31,227 nucleotides of DNA from Smittium mucronatum. Lineage: Eukaryota; Kickxellomycota; Harpellomycetes; Harpellales; Legeriomycetaceae. This document shows, piece by piece, positions 1 to 12,370 of this stretch. The notes beneath the pieces are model-generated. The model worked only from the letters and a program-made list of their open reading frames with translations. It was not told the origin of the DNA and did no database searches. The translations under genes and the position numbers were made by a program. The first letter of the stretch is position 1, and every line of letters begins with the position of its first letter. Location of the stretch: contig LSSL01001360.1 of assembly GCA_001953115.1 (NCBI GenBank), forward strand, positions 1 through 31,227, given 5' to 3'.

Positions 1-343
1 TTATTTCAACGGCAAGTAATATTAACAGGATGTACTTATTTCTTGACCTGCATAATCTTCACAAATAGAGGTAGATTGATATGTACCCAATATTAGATAC
101 ATATGTGAAACCAATAAGATATAATGGATTTATGCATGTAAACCGTATGCATACTGAGATTGAATGGTCATTGGCCGAATTTGCTTTGTTTTCTGCTGCA
201 TATATATAAGACCAATAAACCACTTTTAAACACAAATTGCTTACCCAAAAATCCTAAATATGTAAAACAATATAGATAAAAAATATCAAACAAACTTTAA
301 ATAGTAAACTGCAATTATTATATTGTACTAATATTCATGTTAT
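1..343. other. Left flank of the tRNA gene, no assignable gene
   Basis: Composition is slightly less AT-rich than the desert that follows. An open frame at 81-209 (+) would encode 42 residues beginning MYPILDTYV and ending FSAAYI. I do not recognise it, and it is too short to call a gene. A TATATATAAG string at 201-210 lies about 135 bases before the tRNA and could be a promoter element or chance. Confidence 0.3.
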
Positions 344-416
344 GCTTTGATGGCTCAGTTGGTAGAGCGTGAGTCTCATAATCTCAAGGTCGTGAGTTCG
401 AGCCTCACTCAGAGCA
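344..416 (+). tRNA. Elongator tRNA-Met (CAT anticodon), intronless
   Basis: The 73-base cloverleaf folds directly. The acceptor stem GCTTTGA (344-350) pairs with TCAGAGC (409-415) with one G-T pair, and A416 is the discriminator base. The D arm is GCTC/GAGC (353-356, 365-368) around loop AGTTGGTA. The anticodon arm TGAGT/TCTCA (370-374, 382-386) has one T-T mismatch at its loop end. Its loop CTCATAA places CAT at 377-379. The T arm GTGAG/CTCAC (392-396, 404-408) encloses TTCGAGC. The body resembles eukaryotic elongator rather than initiator tRNA-Met. No CCA is encoded and there is no intron, both normal for a nuclear gene. The internal A box (D arm) and B box (GTTCGAGCC) should suffice for RNA polymerase III. 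Confidence 0.96.
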
Positions 417-427
417 GATATGAAATA

Positions 428-432
428 TTTTT
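428..432 (+). terminator. RNA polymerase III poly-T terminator of the tRNA
   Basis: A run of five T begins 12 bases after the discriminator base. This is the usual Pol III stop, at a normal spacing, and supports the tRNA being a working gene. Confidence 0.85.
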
Positions 433-1416
433 ACTGGATAAAAAGTTTACTATACTGAAATGAAATCGACCATTTTTTAATCTAATTGACCAACTATAAA
501 TCATTCGGCTAAAAAAAAATTGGAATATACTATATTTTATATTTTTCTAAATTAAATAGGCTAATTTCACATCAAAATCGACTATTTTTATTTTTTAAAT
601 TTTCACGATAAACGTAAATATATCCACCAGTAAACATAAATATGTATTTTTTAATTACCAAAACAAAAAATTCAAAAATTTTATAAAATTATTTCTTGAA
701 AATTATTGTATAAGTACACTTTTACGCGTATTAACTATATTTATAGTTTTATTTTACCAAATTCAAACAAAATTTATCCATAATAGAAATATATTAAATA
801 TGAATTGAGTTTAACAGAGAATTTTTATCCTATTTCAAACAAAATAATAATAATAATCCTAAAATAAAATCGAAAAAAATTAATAACAAAATATAGTTTG
901 GAATGAGATCGAAATTAGTTATTTTATAAACGATAGATATTTTTTGAAAATTTATACTTCTAAAAACTTAAAGAACTATAAATCGGTTTATTACTACTGT
1001 ATTAATAAGGATTTATTCGCATGTAATGGTGATCTCCGTGCGGATGAATTTTATTGTGTTAAACTTCTAACATAGAGATATAAGCCACATACTATCAGTT
1101 TTATAAGAACTAAAAAAAAAAATTCACAAAATTTATATTAGAGCTCTATAGTATTGGGAAAAAATCAAGTGTGATTAAACGATTTTTGGAGTAATCTGGA
1201 ATCGAGTCTGATATAGGAAAAATATATTATACGATAAGAAATTTAAACCAAAGGAATAAAAGGGGGAAAAAATCATAACTTTAGATGATTTTGAAGAATA
1301 TTATCATAAGAATAAATACTCAGAAAACTGCGATTGATCATATAACTCAGACTACTCTTCTAAAATAAATTTCATAAGATGATTATTAACACTAAAAAAA
1401 CAATTTGATAGTTTAA
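433..1416. other. AT-rich gene-empty sequence
   Basis: Poly-A and poly-T rich sequence with stops in all frames. I see no repeat, RNA or protein motif. Confidence 0.6.
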
Positions 1417-1820
1417 AAAACTAAAGTTAATCTCGTAGGTGGTGGTTATCTCGTGATCGTTTTAGGCTTCACTGGTATTTTACAAATGTTTTTTTCCGTT
1501 TCTATTCCCATTTTCAAAAAGAATGGCTCTGATAGACATAGCTGGGTATTTTCATCAATGAAAAAAGAAATATCAAGATATGAATTCAATTGGGTTATTA
1601 TAACTTAATGACCGACTCTGCACCACATATATCCTTATCAATAAAAAAAATTGACCCAAAAATATTACGCGGACATTTTTGGGTCCATGACCTAAATAAT
1701 TTCTACAAAATAATTGTCATCAGCATGAATTCATTCAAGAGCTACATGTATGATGATCTGAAATTTATTCAAATATTATACTCGAGGGGAATCTATGAAA
1801 AAAAAAGACACATAATTTGA
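1417..1820 (+). pseudogene. Unidentified protein remnant, possibly a hAT-like transposase
   Basis: Two open frames abut, with a frame change near 1,600. The first (1417-1608, 63 codons, no clear start) includes VNLVGGGYLVIVLGF and ends FNWVIIT. The second (ATG-less upstream, TTG at 1590, to 1820) includes TDSAPHISLSIKK, then GHFWVHDLNNF, then MYDDLKFIQIL. Read across the frame change this gives I-T-T-D-S-A-P followed about 20 residues later by H-x-x-x-H-D-L-N. That order recalls the aspartate and Cys-x-x-His boxes of hAT transposases, but the Cys is Trp here. Local GC is above the surrounding desert. Similarity is by eye and weak. No start, terminal repeats or neighbouring gene supports it, and chance open frames remain possible. 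Confidence 0.28.
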
Positions 1821-2585
1821 AGGTTAAAGTATATTTTGACCTTCTTCCAACAAATTTACTGAAAGGTAAAACAGAAAAATAAAGGATAAATACAGAGATT
1901 GGCAAAAAAATAATATATTAGAGTCCAAAATAATACCAAAAAAAAATTATCGAAGATTCTGAGTCCTTCTATTTCCCCAAATATGGAAAAATTATTTATA
2001 ATGGGATGAAAAAAGATAGTGGGAATTTTATTTCTATTTATGCTTATTTCTAATTATAGTGATAATAATTTAATTTATCTCTCCTATTATCTTTGAATAC
2101 AGGAAGAAATAATATCCAGTACCCCCTTAATTATTAAAAACATCTTGAAAATTCTGGATTTAATTAAAGTATTTTTTAAAGATATAAATTTAATTTTAAG
2201 TAAAATTGTGGTAACAGAATGCTAAAATAGCACTTGCACAAATATTGACTTTTTGAGAAAAAAAGAAGTGAGCACATATACAACTATCTTATCTATATAA
2301 AAAAAACGAGTAATGTTTCCATTAGACTTATCCTAAACCAAAAAAATTCCGGGAGACCTAAGAATACAAATAAAAATATAATTCTGTCGAAAAGACAAGT
2401 ATAAAGATTTTTTTGATAAGAAAAAATAATTTTATTAACAAAAGATCCATCAATTTTGAATTAGTTTATTTTTGGAAAATGGATCACCCAATACACTAAT
2501 TAATGATATAAGAAAACTAGAATTCATCTATCGGATATACTTAATTTATATATTTTTAATATATATGATGGTTTTATTCACAATA

Positions 2586-2609
2586 ATATATATATATATA
2601 TATATATAT
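2586..2609. repeat. (AT)12 dinucleotide microsatellite
   Basis: Uninterrupted alternation of A and T over 24 bases. Confidence 0.9.
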
Positions 2610-3100
2610 TGTGTCTTAGAATAAAAATGCCTATTTTAGAAGTATTCTAAGTCCATTTTTTTAAAAAAAAGTTGAAGATGATTAAAGTATACAATAAAGA
2701 GCACATAAAACAATTCATAATGCCCAATTCACACTAGAATTAGCATAAATAATATACTCGCATACGCAGCACATTACTCATGAATATTAAGGCAAAAATA
2801 AAAAGTTCAAATTAACTTACACCTTGAAAATCACATCAGCATTCTTTAAAAAACCATATTTCTTTTCTCAAATTTTATAAAAATAGAAGAAATTTAAAAC
2901 TGCACAACTAACACAACATAAATCTCGCATAGAGTTACTTATAGTATAAAAAGTAAAACAAATAAAATTAATTGCAATTAATATATTTAAAACACACTGC
3001 AAGTTAATTTTTATATTTTTATCAATTAAAGCTTATTTTTTTATTTTTTTAAAAATATTTAGATAAAAATGATATAAACATAAATATTGATTATGAATCA

Positions 3101-3125
3101 TTTTTTATTTTTTATTTTTTATTTT
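3101..3125. repeat. (TTTTTTA)n heptamer repeat, about 3.5 units
   Basis: T6A occurs three times in a row followed by a partial fourth unit. Confidence 0.8.
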
Positions 3126-4356
3126 GAATAAACTTGAATCAGGAGTGTTTCTTTTAGATATTTTTTTATAGTTAGAAAACTTTTTTTGTTCCAATAATCA
3201 TTTATTTCACAATTTTTTAGTTAAGCTAAACATATTAATAAAGACTTTAAAAACTTAATAAAGAACTTATTATATTTCAAAAAGATTTAAGGGATTATTT
3301 TTGATTAGTTTTATGTTGAATTTACCAAATGTTAATAGTTTGAAACAGTTGGTCAAAATTTATATGTAATTCACCAATTGTAAAAAAAATCAATAGGTGT
3401 TTTTATTTTGGTCAGTTATATGAAAATTGTTTTTTAACAGGTAATTTTATTCGATTTGACTTAGCTTATTATTAAAAATATCAGATTCTGATTCAATTTA
3501 ATACATTTAAATTTGGTTTAGTCGATTTGATAATACTTATCTGAAAGAAAATCATTTTAATCAAAAATAATCAGCTAGATTTTTTATATATCCATTTCTG
3601 ATTTTATCTAAAAATAAAATCCGCGATAAAAAAAGGATTATTAAATATTTTTTAGCGATTATTCACCACTGAATTTAGTTAAAAAGCTAGGAAAATAAGC
3701 AATTTAATATAAAACTTAAAAATGCATGCATAACCCACTGATAAAATTATAAAAATGTCGAGGAAAAAATTAAATTTTTTTTGGACGTCTCTATTTTTAT
3801 TATTGGCTATCGATGACAAACAAAAATTTATAACATATTTTGATGTTATTTTCTCAAATCATCAAATTATAAATCTATTATATCTTAATTTGTATTTAAT
3901 ACATGTTATCCTCTTTCCTAAACGGAAATTAATTTTTCTGAACTGTTAATTTAATACCTTTTCCAATATTAATTGTATATAAAATGTAATAAGCATGGTT
4001 TTTTTTAATATTTAGTTACAAATTTTTGTTTTGTTTATCTCCATTGTTTTAGATCCCAAAAGCATAAATTGAAGTTGAAAATGATTAAATTTTATGATAT
4101 AATCTAAACATATTTTTTTAATCGATTATACATTTAAATATTAATTTAGTTCATAAACATAAATAAAATTCGCTTGAGAACACATAGTTATATATGAAAT
4201 CCAGATATACAAAAACACTATTTTTAACACTATATTGTTCATTTTTGCATAAAAATAGATTATATCACAAAAAAGCATACTATCAAAGCTTTAATATTGA
4301 ATAATATAATATATGGACCTGTGCATTAAAAAATCTTTTCAAGCATTAAAAAAGGC

Positions 4357-4373
4357 TTTTTTTTTTTTTTTTT
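4357..4373. repeat. T17 homopolymer
   Basis: Seventeen T in a row. The A-rich strand could be an old poly-A tail, but no retroposed body is recognisable beside it. Confidence 0.85.
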
Positions 4374-5330
4374 AGAATAAATAATACCAAAGATTTTATA
4401 ACTGGACATAGTTCTTCTGTAGTTTTTTGAAGGAGAGTTATGGATATGGAAATATTTTAGCATATTGTATTATGGTTTTTTTGTATTATTTATAATTTTT
4501 TATTGATTAATAAAATTTAAAAATAATCAGAGAGTTTTTAATACTCCTTGAGTGATGCAATAAAAGATTTTTCGTCAAATATTAAAATGAAAAACTGCTA
4601 TTTGGAATTATATTTTTATATATATCTCTTTTCTTCTTAGAATTTATAAGATTTATACAAACTAGATAAGTTCTTTCTAATCCCTTAAAATTTGGTTATA
4701 TGTGTTTACACTACCGAAAATTTCCAAATTCTTTGCATAAACAAAAAATGTCTTCATAGATAGAAATTTTTGAGTTGTTTTTAATTGTTGCTAGATGTGA
4801 AAGAAATAAACACATCTGGTCAAATTTCGTAAAATTAAATTCCGTAACAATATTTATATTTTCGTTATTCAAATTTCTAGCATCCTTGGAGTATAAATTT
4901 ATTTTAAAATTTTTAGTTTATATTGTAATCTTTTTGCAGTATGAAAACTATGAAACTATCTGGAAATAAAAATAAATAGTTTTTGATAAATGATTTAATG
5001 TAGACTTGCTTATGTCTCCCATCATTTCCAAAAATATTTTCAATGGATTTATGACGTTATTTTATTTCCAAACCTAATTTCTAGATTTAATATTCAGATA
5101 AAAATTATCCAGAGCGCTATTAGTGTCAGTGCAGAAATTAAAGTACCACTCAAACCATTTTATATTTGTTTAAAGGTATTATTTTATTAATGAATTGATT
5201 AAAACATCTAATTCGGAGAAATATTCCCATTTTTTGACAAAAAAATCCCATACCTTATTAAAAAACATTCATTAAATGATAATTTAATCATTAATAAATA
5301 TTTTCTTAACAATTTTTGATAAAATTACGC

Positions 5331-5624
5331 ATGGTCGCAAAACTTTCCTAATTTTATGCACCCGAAAATTAACTACAAGAGAAACTGAGCTATATTTTTA
5401 TATATTTGTAGAAATTCTTGATGCAGACTCAACTACTAAAGATAATATATTGAAGAAAGACCAGCAATTAGCAATTATAAATAAGAAATCTCTATCTCTA
5501 TTTTTTTAAACACAAAATTATGCTCGACTCGCTTTCTTCAGGGAGGGCTTCGAAGAAAATGGGAATGAATTTTCGATCCAGATCTGCAACTTCAAAAATT
5601 AATATTGGGTATCTAATCATTTGT
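5331..5624 (+). other. Two adjacent small unidentified open frames
   Basis: An ATG frame at 5331-5510 encodes 59 residues, including KLTTRETELYFYIFVEILD and ending KKSLSLFF. Ten bases after its start-to-stop span, a second ATG frame begins at 5520 with MLDSLSSGRASKKMGMNFRS. The second frame becomes low-complexity Phe/Tyr after about residue 35 (to 5759), so only its first part is of interest. A GTAAGT string at about 5623 could be a 5' splice site. Base composition is more balanced than around it. I recognise neither peptide. They may be pieces of one broken or spliced gene, or chance. Confidence 0.2.
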
Positions 5625-8456
5625 AAGTCACATATACGTGTCACATTTTTAAAAATTTCCAGATTTATAATGTATTTTTTCTTTGAAAAATTTTTTTTTA
5701 GACTTTATTTTTTTCTATTCATAACAAAATATGTAAACAGAGTTTTCTCATTAAGATAAATAATTATCTTTGCAGATTTAATGCGATTATTTGAGATTGT
5801 TTTTTTTATTATATTTTTTTGTTCTCTTGAAATTTTTTATATAAGAATAAATTCATTTGTTATTTTAATTAAATTTTTTTGTACTTTAGTTTTTATTTTA
5901 GAAGATTTTTTCTTCTTGTTAAGATATATTGTTAGTGAAGCTTTGCTTTTTTGAGGATTTTTTCTGCTTTTTATGAAATCATCAGAATGATGAAGATATT
6001 TATAGATTCTAAACTCAGTTATATTATAATAATAATTTATTTTAATTCCAGCAACGCATCCAATTTTATTTCTTGATTTAAAGGGGTTTGAACTACATTA
6101 TATTTTTTTAGGATTGTATTATTGCTTAAGAACCATACAAAGTATATATCCTGATCGAAAAAATCAAGAAAGAAATGAATATTCCAAGACATGTTCATTT
6201 TAATTTTTTAATTCAAGTAGTTTTAAAGATAATTTATTTCTTCACAAAGAGATATAAAATGACTATACTTTATACCAATATAACACAAAAATAAACATTA
6301 AGGCTGTTTTATTTTTATTTTTAAATAATAATATAACATTAGCAACGCTTTTTATATAAAAAGACCTCAGATTTCATATATTGAGTGTATATTTTTATAA
6401 AATATTTTTAATTTAGATATTATCGTTATTAATAATGTTTAAATTTCTATTTTTAGATTGAATTATCTCGCTTCTTTTATTTTTACTCGATTTTTAATTA
6501 ATTTTAGAGTGGGTATAATTTTTTTTGTGGTTTTAATTTTTAAAAAAATTTATATTAGAATAGACAGAGAAAATATGGAATATAATATTTTTTTATTCAA
6601 AATTGAATTTTATATTTTAATATAATTGTGCTAATTAGAAAATTTGGCCTAATATGGGAGATTATTCTGTTAATAAGACACTAGTTTCCATTTTTTACAT
6701 TTTCAATTTTTCATAATAGAGTTTATTGGTCCAATAAGTAAGAAAATTGCTCAAAACTAGAACCAAAGCTATTTTTTATTAATATTACCCGGATCAGAAA
6801 ATTTTTCTATTTAATTTAATAAACCATAAAATGGAAACAAAAATGGAATAAGTAAAGCGCTTTCTTCATCAAAGAACATCCCACTTAGCAAATAAAATCC
6901 CATCAGTTTTATTTGGCAAATTAAAAATAGTTTTTTTATAGAATTCCAAAACCCCAATGGTGATTAAATCAATGAAATTGGTACTTTTTTCAAATATATA
7001 TTATCTTAACTTTATTCGTTCTTTAATTTTCTAAAATAATAATAATATATATATAAGATAAATCTGGTGTTAATATGTAGATGATTTTTAAGGGATTTAA
7101 AGCAGTAGGAAATTGAAAAAATGATGATAATATATTAATACTTTTAACATTAATTTAAACTCAATATTGATTATTTTGTAAAAAATCACTAGTTCGCAAA
7201 TGTGAATTCGATTGTCAATTTATTCCCTCATTTATTGAAAATTTAGTGGGGATATTATATAGAAATATAAATTGTATTTAAAAATATAGATAAGTATAGA
7301 TATGAAACTTTGACTTATGAAAATAAAATTTCTAATTTTATTGTTTATAACAGCGTTAAGAAAAATTAAAATTCAAAAAAAAACTTTTTGCGCAGTTATT
7401 CGCTAATAACTGATGATAAAAAAATTCCAAACTGCGAATTTTCTAAATATAATGGATTGTAAAAAAAATTATTTTTGAAATAAACCGTTTCTTTTTGCAA
7501 TGGATTACCTATTGACTTTTTAAAATTCTATTAATGTTTACTTCAAATTATATATTCAATCACGAATAATTTAAAAAATATCATTTAAATATCAAAATAA
7601 GAAGTCAAATATATCTTCATATTCATGATTTTGATTCGAAAAATACTATGATCTTTTTCCAGAAATTAGCTCAATGTTAGAACTGTAAATGGATTTTCTA
7701 ATTCAAATATTTTTAAAAATTTCGAACTTTTTTTATACAACAAAACTATATTTTAGAAAACAATAATGTAAAAATTTTAAAATAATGACGTTAAATATTC
7801 TTTTAAACATAATATATGATATTGAAAAGGTTTCATACAATGATAGTATAATTTATATTCTTCTTATTCGAAATTTACAAATTTGGAGCAAAAACTATAT
7901 TGCACATTTTTAACAACCAAAATTATTTTATATCGAGTTTTTGGCTTGTTTTATGACATAATAATTCAATTGGATAGCTATTAGATAAAAAAAAATTCTG
8001 CGAAAGTAATAAAACATTGCTGAAAAAATGAGTATTATATTTAATTCAAATATTATTGAGAGATAATGGCGTCATAAAATAATAATTGACTTTATTATTT
8101 TTAAAATCCCATATGTTATTTAAATAAAGATATTAGGAAGTATTAGATGCATTATTTTTCATTTTAACGCCACAATTATTTGGATTTAGAGGAATTATCG
8201 AAGATTATTAAATTTATTTAATTCCTTATTCTCATTTTTTTTCAGTTACTAAGGAATAACTAAAATAAATTTCTTACAAGTAATTTTTCCTAACAGCTTT
8301 CTGTGTTCAATAGAACCTCTTTCGAAAAAAATTATAATTTTTTTATTTTGATTAAATTTCCATTGATTATTAAAAGAATTAAAAAAACTTTTATTTGAAT
8401 GAATTTGATATATCATTTGAAATATAAAATCAAGATATATCCGGAATGAATTATTA

Positions 8457-8466
8457 GGGGGGGGGG
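8457..8466. repeat. G10 homopolymer
   Basis: Ten consecutive G inside very AT-rich sequence (next to TATATTATATC). It is the longest G tract I saw in the window. Confidence 0.9.
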
Positions 8467-11400
8467 TATATTATATCATAGAATATTCACCATTAGTTTA
8501 GCTCTATTTTTCGGAAGTACATCAGAATTACTCAAAAATCCGACTTAAATAAAATATAAATTATTTTTCAACTCAGAGGAAAATAAAAATGATAATATTT
8601 TTATCGAAGAAAGTTCGAAAAAAGATATAATTTTTTGTGATAAAAAACATCAAAAATAATATTTAGGTTAGGAAATTTTAGATTATATAGAGTTGGAAGA
8701 TTTTTTAGAAATATATATACAAAAAAAATCCAAATTTGTTTCAGAATTTAGGTATTTTGAAGCTTTATTTTCAGATAAATACGAATATATTGTGTAAAAA
8801 AATATTCTCATTCTTCATATATTAGAGTGACTATGGTTAATCAATAAAATAAGACTCTATAATGAACTTACATATTTTTTATCAGAGTTCATCTACAAAA
8901 AAAACATTTAAAGGCTCCAAATTAAGAATATCCATATAATAATCACTAACTTTAAAAACCATTTGAATCGGATATTACAGGATTAATATATATATCCATT
9001 ATATTTTAACAATTTAGGGATCCAATCTTAGCCAGATTAAAATTTTAAACAAAAAAAAATCCGTAAGAATATTTTGTGAAAATTACTACGCCATATTAAA
9101 AAAGTCCTAGGATGCGGCAAGGCTTAAAATGAGAAAAAAACTAGATATCCACAAATATTACAACTTTCTCATAAATTTAAAGCCGAATTTACAAACAAAG
9201 AGAGAAATTTTGAATGGAAAAATATCAGCTCAAAGCATCCAAATTCAATAAAATGATAATTAAAATCACAAATAATCTTCAATTTTTAACAAAAAAATGG
9301 ATTAATAATAAAAAATACTTTTTTTTTAAAAAAAATTTAATAATTTTTTTTTTATAATTGTACAATTAATCGATTTAAAATATATTTGATTGAAATTAAA
9401 GGTTTATTATTGATTTATGTAAAGTTTTTAGTGGGAATAAATAAACTAGGGCGACTTTACTGAATTTTTTATTAAATTAATATGTCAAAATTTGTTTTAC
9501 AGGTGTGTAGGTATATTTTATCCTAAGTAACTAATTTTTCAATAGATATACAATTTTATTGTTTGATTTAATTCTAATAACTGTTTTAATATCTAATATA
9601 ATCTAAGCTAACTAATTTTTTGACCTGTATATTCAATAATAACAATTATTCTGTGTTAGAAATATTTAGCAACTATTTATATTATATTTTATAAGTGAAA
9701 AGAGATTGAGAAGATAAATAAGAAAAGAACTTCATAAAAAGCATAATATGTTTAAAATACACAAAAGAAGAGTATATTTATATAAAAAACTATTAAAATG
9801 TAAATTTTTGTCCCAAATATTAATGATAATAATAAAAATATATTCTAGTGGTTAAGTTAAAAATATAACATCCCATTTGTCATATTTATAGAACCAATTT
9901 TTCCAAAATTTCGTATATCTCCCATGTAGTAAATGTATTATCCTGAGTGCACGATTTATATATTTAATTGTTATTTAATTTAAAAATATGGTATACCGAA
10001 TTGTTTTTTTTTATAATACTGAGGTTTTATATAATAAATTTAATATATATAAATCTAAATTTTGTTCCTTAATTTCAGAAAAAATTAATTGTTTAAAAAA
10101 TATGATAAACCATATTAGATTCATTATAGAAAAAATTATTTATATTGGTTGATAATTCTTCGGAACTGCTGTATATACATGCAAAATTCTAATTAAAAGA
10201 AGTTTAATATTAAAAAAATTGTATGTCGAAAAAAATATTGTGTATATCTGGTTTATGTTTATATATGTGTAGTAAATATGCCATTGCATAGACATTTGGA
10301 TAAATTTATTTTATCTCGATGTTTATAAGTGCTTAGGTGGATTGAAAAATCAAGGCAGAAGTGGAAGGAAGAGAGGCAAAAAAATCGATGGGATTAAATG
10401 GGAAATATTTTAGGTATCTGGTATTTTAGAAAATAAAACTAGAAAAATAAATCCATTATTCTAAATAATGAAACATACTTTTTTTTCTTCTTTTTTTACT
10501 TCATAATTCCTTTTTTATATATTTGGTATAAGCATTTTATTTTGGGATAAATGAAGATTTATATAATATCAAACTGATATCAGCCCTTAATTTTTGCCGT
10601 CCTATATGTATTTTTTAACTATAAAAACGATTTTTTTTAGCAGAAAAGCCATTTTATTTTTAAAAAAATTGACGTTTAAGTACACTTCATTTCATAATTT
10701 TACCCAATTTCTATTGGGCTTCATGTTTTTATTGAAGATTGATGTCTTAATTTCGTTATCTGGATTTTATTTGATAAAAAAATCCAAGATTTAAATAACT
10801 CCAGATATTTAACTCGAAACCTATTATAGAAAAAAACATTTCGTATAATTCTTAAATATTAGAGATTTTAAAAAAATATAGAGGGATATAAAAACATTTT
10901 TAAATTAATAAATATAGTTTTTTATTACCTTTAAAATAAATTTCCGTTAAAAAAAGTCAAAAATAAAATTATATAATTTTTTTTTTCACATTCAAAATTG
11001 GACATTAATTAAGTAAAAAAATTATATAGTGAGAATAATCATTTTACACAAAAGTTATTATTTTTAAAAATAATTCCCTAATTTATACAGGATTTAAAAT
11101 TTGTAAAGAGTGATTATGTATTCAAATGTCTAATTTTGATGAATTTTTTTCAGATAAAAGGATATATTTCATATTGCAAGATTATGATTATTTAATAAAT
11201 CCTTTTTTAAAATAAATGAAAGTTATAATTTTTGAATATTGCAACAAAAATATGGTATATTTTTAATACTTTTAATTTATTATTATAGATAAACGAGACC
11301 CTGAGGAGAAAAATCTAATTCTGAAAAATTAGAAAAATGACCTATCAACTTTGGGTATGTATAAACCACTTCTATATAAGATTAAAAGCGCTTTTTAATA

Positions 11401-11655
11401 TTTAAAATTGAATATTTTTATTTTTTGTAAAGAAAGAATGTATAAAAAAAGCATTTTTGAGCTCATGGTTTAGAAATAATTGGGTTATTGTAATTTGCTG
11501 TTTTAAATGGAAAAAATACTCAAAATTTATCTTGATACATCCAAAAAAAGTCTATTACATAGAAACCATAAATTTCAAAAATTTAATATAGATTAAGCGC
11601 AAATATATAATCAATTATAAGCAACTAAAAATGAAAAAGAATATTATGAAATAAA

Positions 11656-11685
11656 TAAAATAAAATAAAATAAAATAAAATAAAA
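11656..11685. repeat. (TAAAA)6 pentanucleotide microsatellite
   Basis: Six perfect TAAAA units, followed by degenerate AAATATA-type sequence to about 11,720. Confidence 0.9.
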
Positions 11686-12302
11686 AAATATAATATAAAA
11701 TAAAAATATATAAAATATAATATAATAACAATTAAATTAGTTTTTCAAAGGATACACCGAAGCAGAATCAATATAACTCAATTATATAATTTTATACGAA
11801 GTAGAAAAAAATATTTGAAATATTTTATTGCTAGCAGAAAAGCTGATATGATGCATGAGCAAAATTGGAAATGTAATTCAATATAGTCAATATTATCTAT
11901 CCTATATCTATTTACAGGATGAAATAAACCGAAATAAAATTAATATTTAATTTAATAATGGTCCTTCTTTAAAAAAGAGAATATGATATAACGTCAATCT
12001 ATTAAAAAAATAAATCTAAAATTAGACTTTTAGTTTAATATTATTTTTTAATATTATATCTCTAACGTTCCATTCAGTAAAATTATATTTTATCCTATAA
12101 GAAAAGGTATCTAGTTATCTTAAAATCAATTTTTGGTCAAGGCTAATTGTAACTCTATCTAAAAATTGATAAATTGTAGTTTAATTTTCCAGAAAAAAAA
12201 AGTATTTTAATGTGAAAAAAATGTATCTTTTTTTAAAAATAACTTGCAATAAATCTAGAATTAATCGAATTAAAATGATTTAGTTTCATTAATTGAGCGA
12301 AA

Positions 12303-12370
12303 CGAATAAAAAAGCCTATAAAAAGCCACTCTTTATTCGACAAAGGCGGGCTTTGTTGGGATTTAAATCC
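12303..12370 (+). promoter_or_regulatory. TATA-like box inside an inverted repeat, then a 12-bp palindrome
   Basis: CGAATAAA (12303-12310) and TTTATTCG (12332-12339) form 8-base inverted arms around TATAAAAA (12317-12324). A perfect palindrome GGATTTAAATCC follows at 12359-12370. The composition shift into the plus-strand Ty3/gypsy relic begins here, so this may be what is left of its LTR promoter. That role is inference, since no matching second LTR was found. Confidence 0.3.

Larger units (their letters stand above)
1821..5330. other. AT-rich gene-empty sequence with simple repeats
   Basis: No convincing coding sequence. The open frames at 3755-3949 and 4775-4969 are low-complexity (Phe, Leu, Ile, Lys, Asn) and typical of chance in this composition. 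Simple repeats inside are listed separately. Confidence 0.6.
5760..12302. other. Long AT-rich gene-empty desert
   Basis: About 6.5 kb of A/T runs with stops in every frame. The open frame at 10594-10794 is Phe/Leu/Lys low complexity with no motif. A patch at 10,330-10,400 is slightly more balanced but short. I see no RNA gene or transposon core. Confidence 0.6.

Noticed and set aside
4357..4373. T17 run as the poly-A tail of a retroposed gene
   Set aside because: No processed gene body or target duplication beside it.
10594..10794. 66-codon frame that looks like a membrane protein
   Set aside because: Phe/Leu/Lys-rich frames arise by chance in AT-rich DNA. There is no motif or supporting context.
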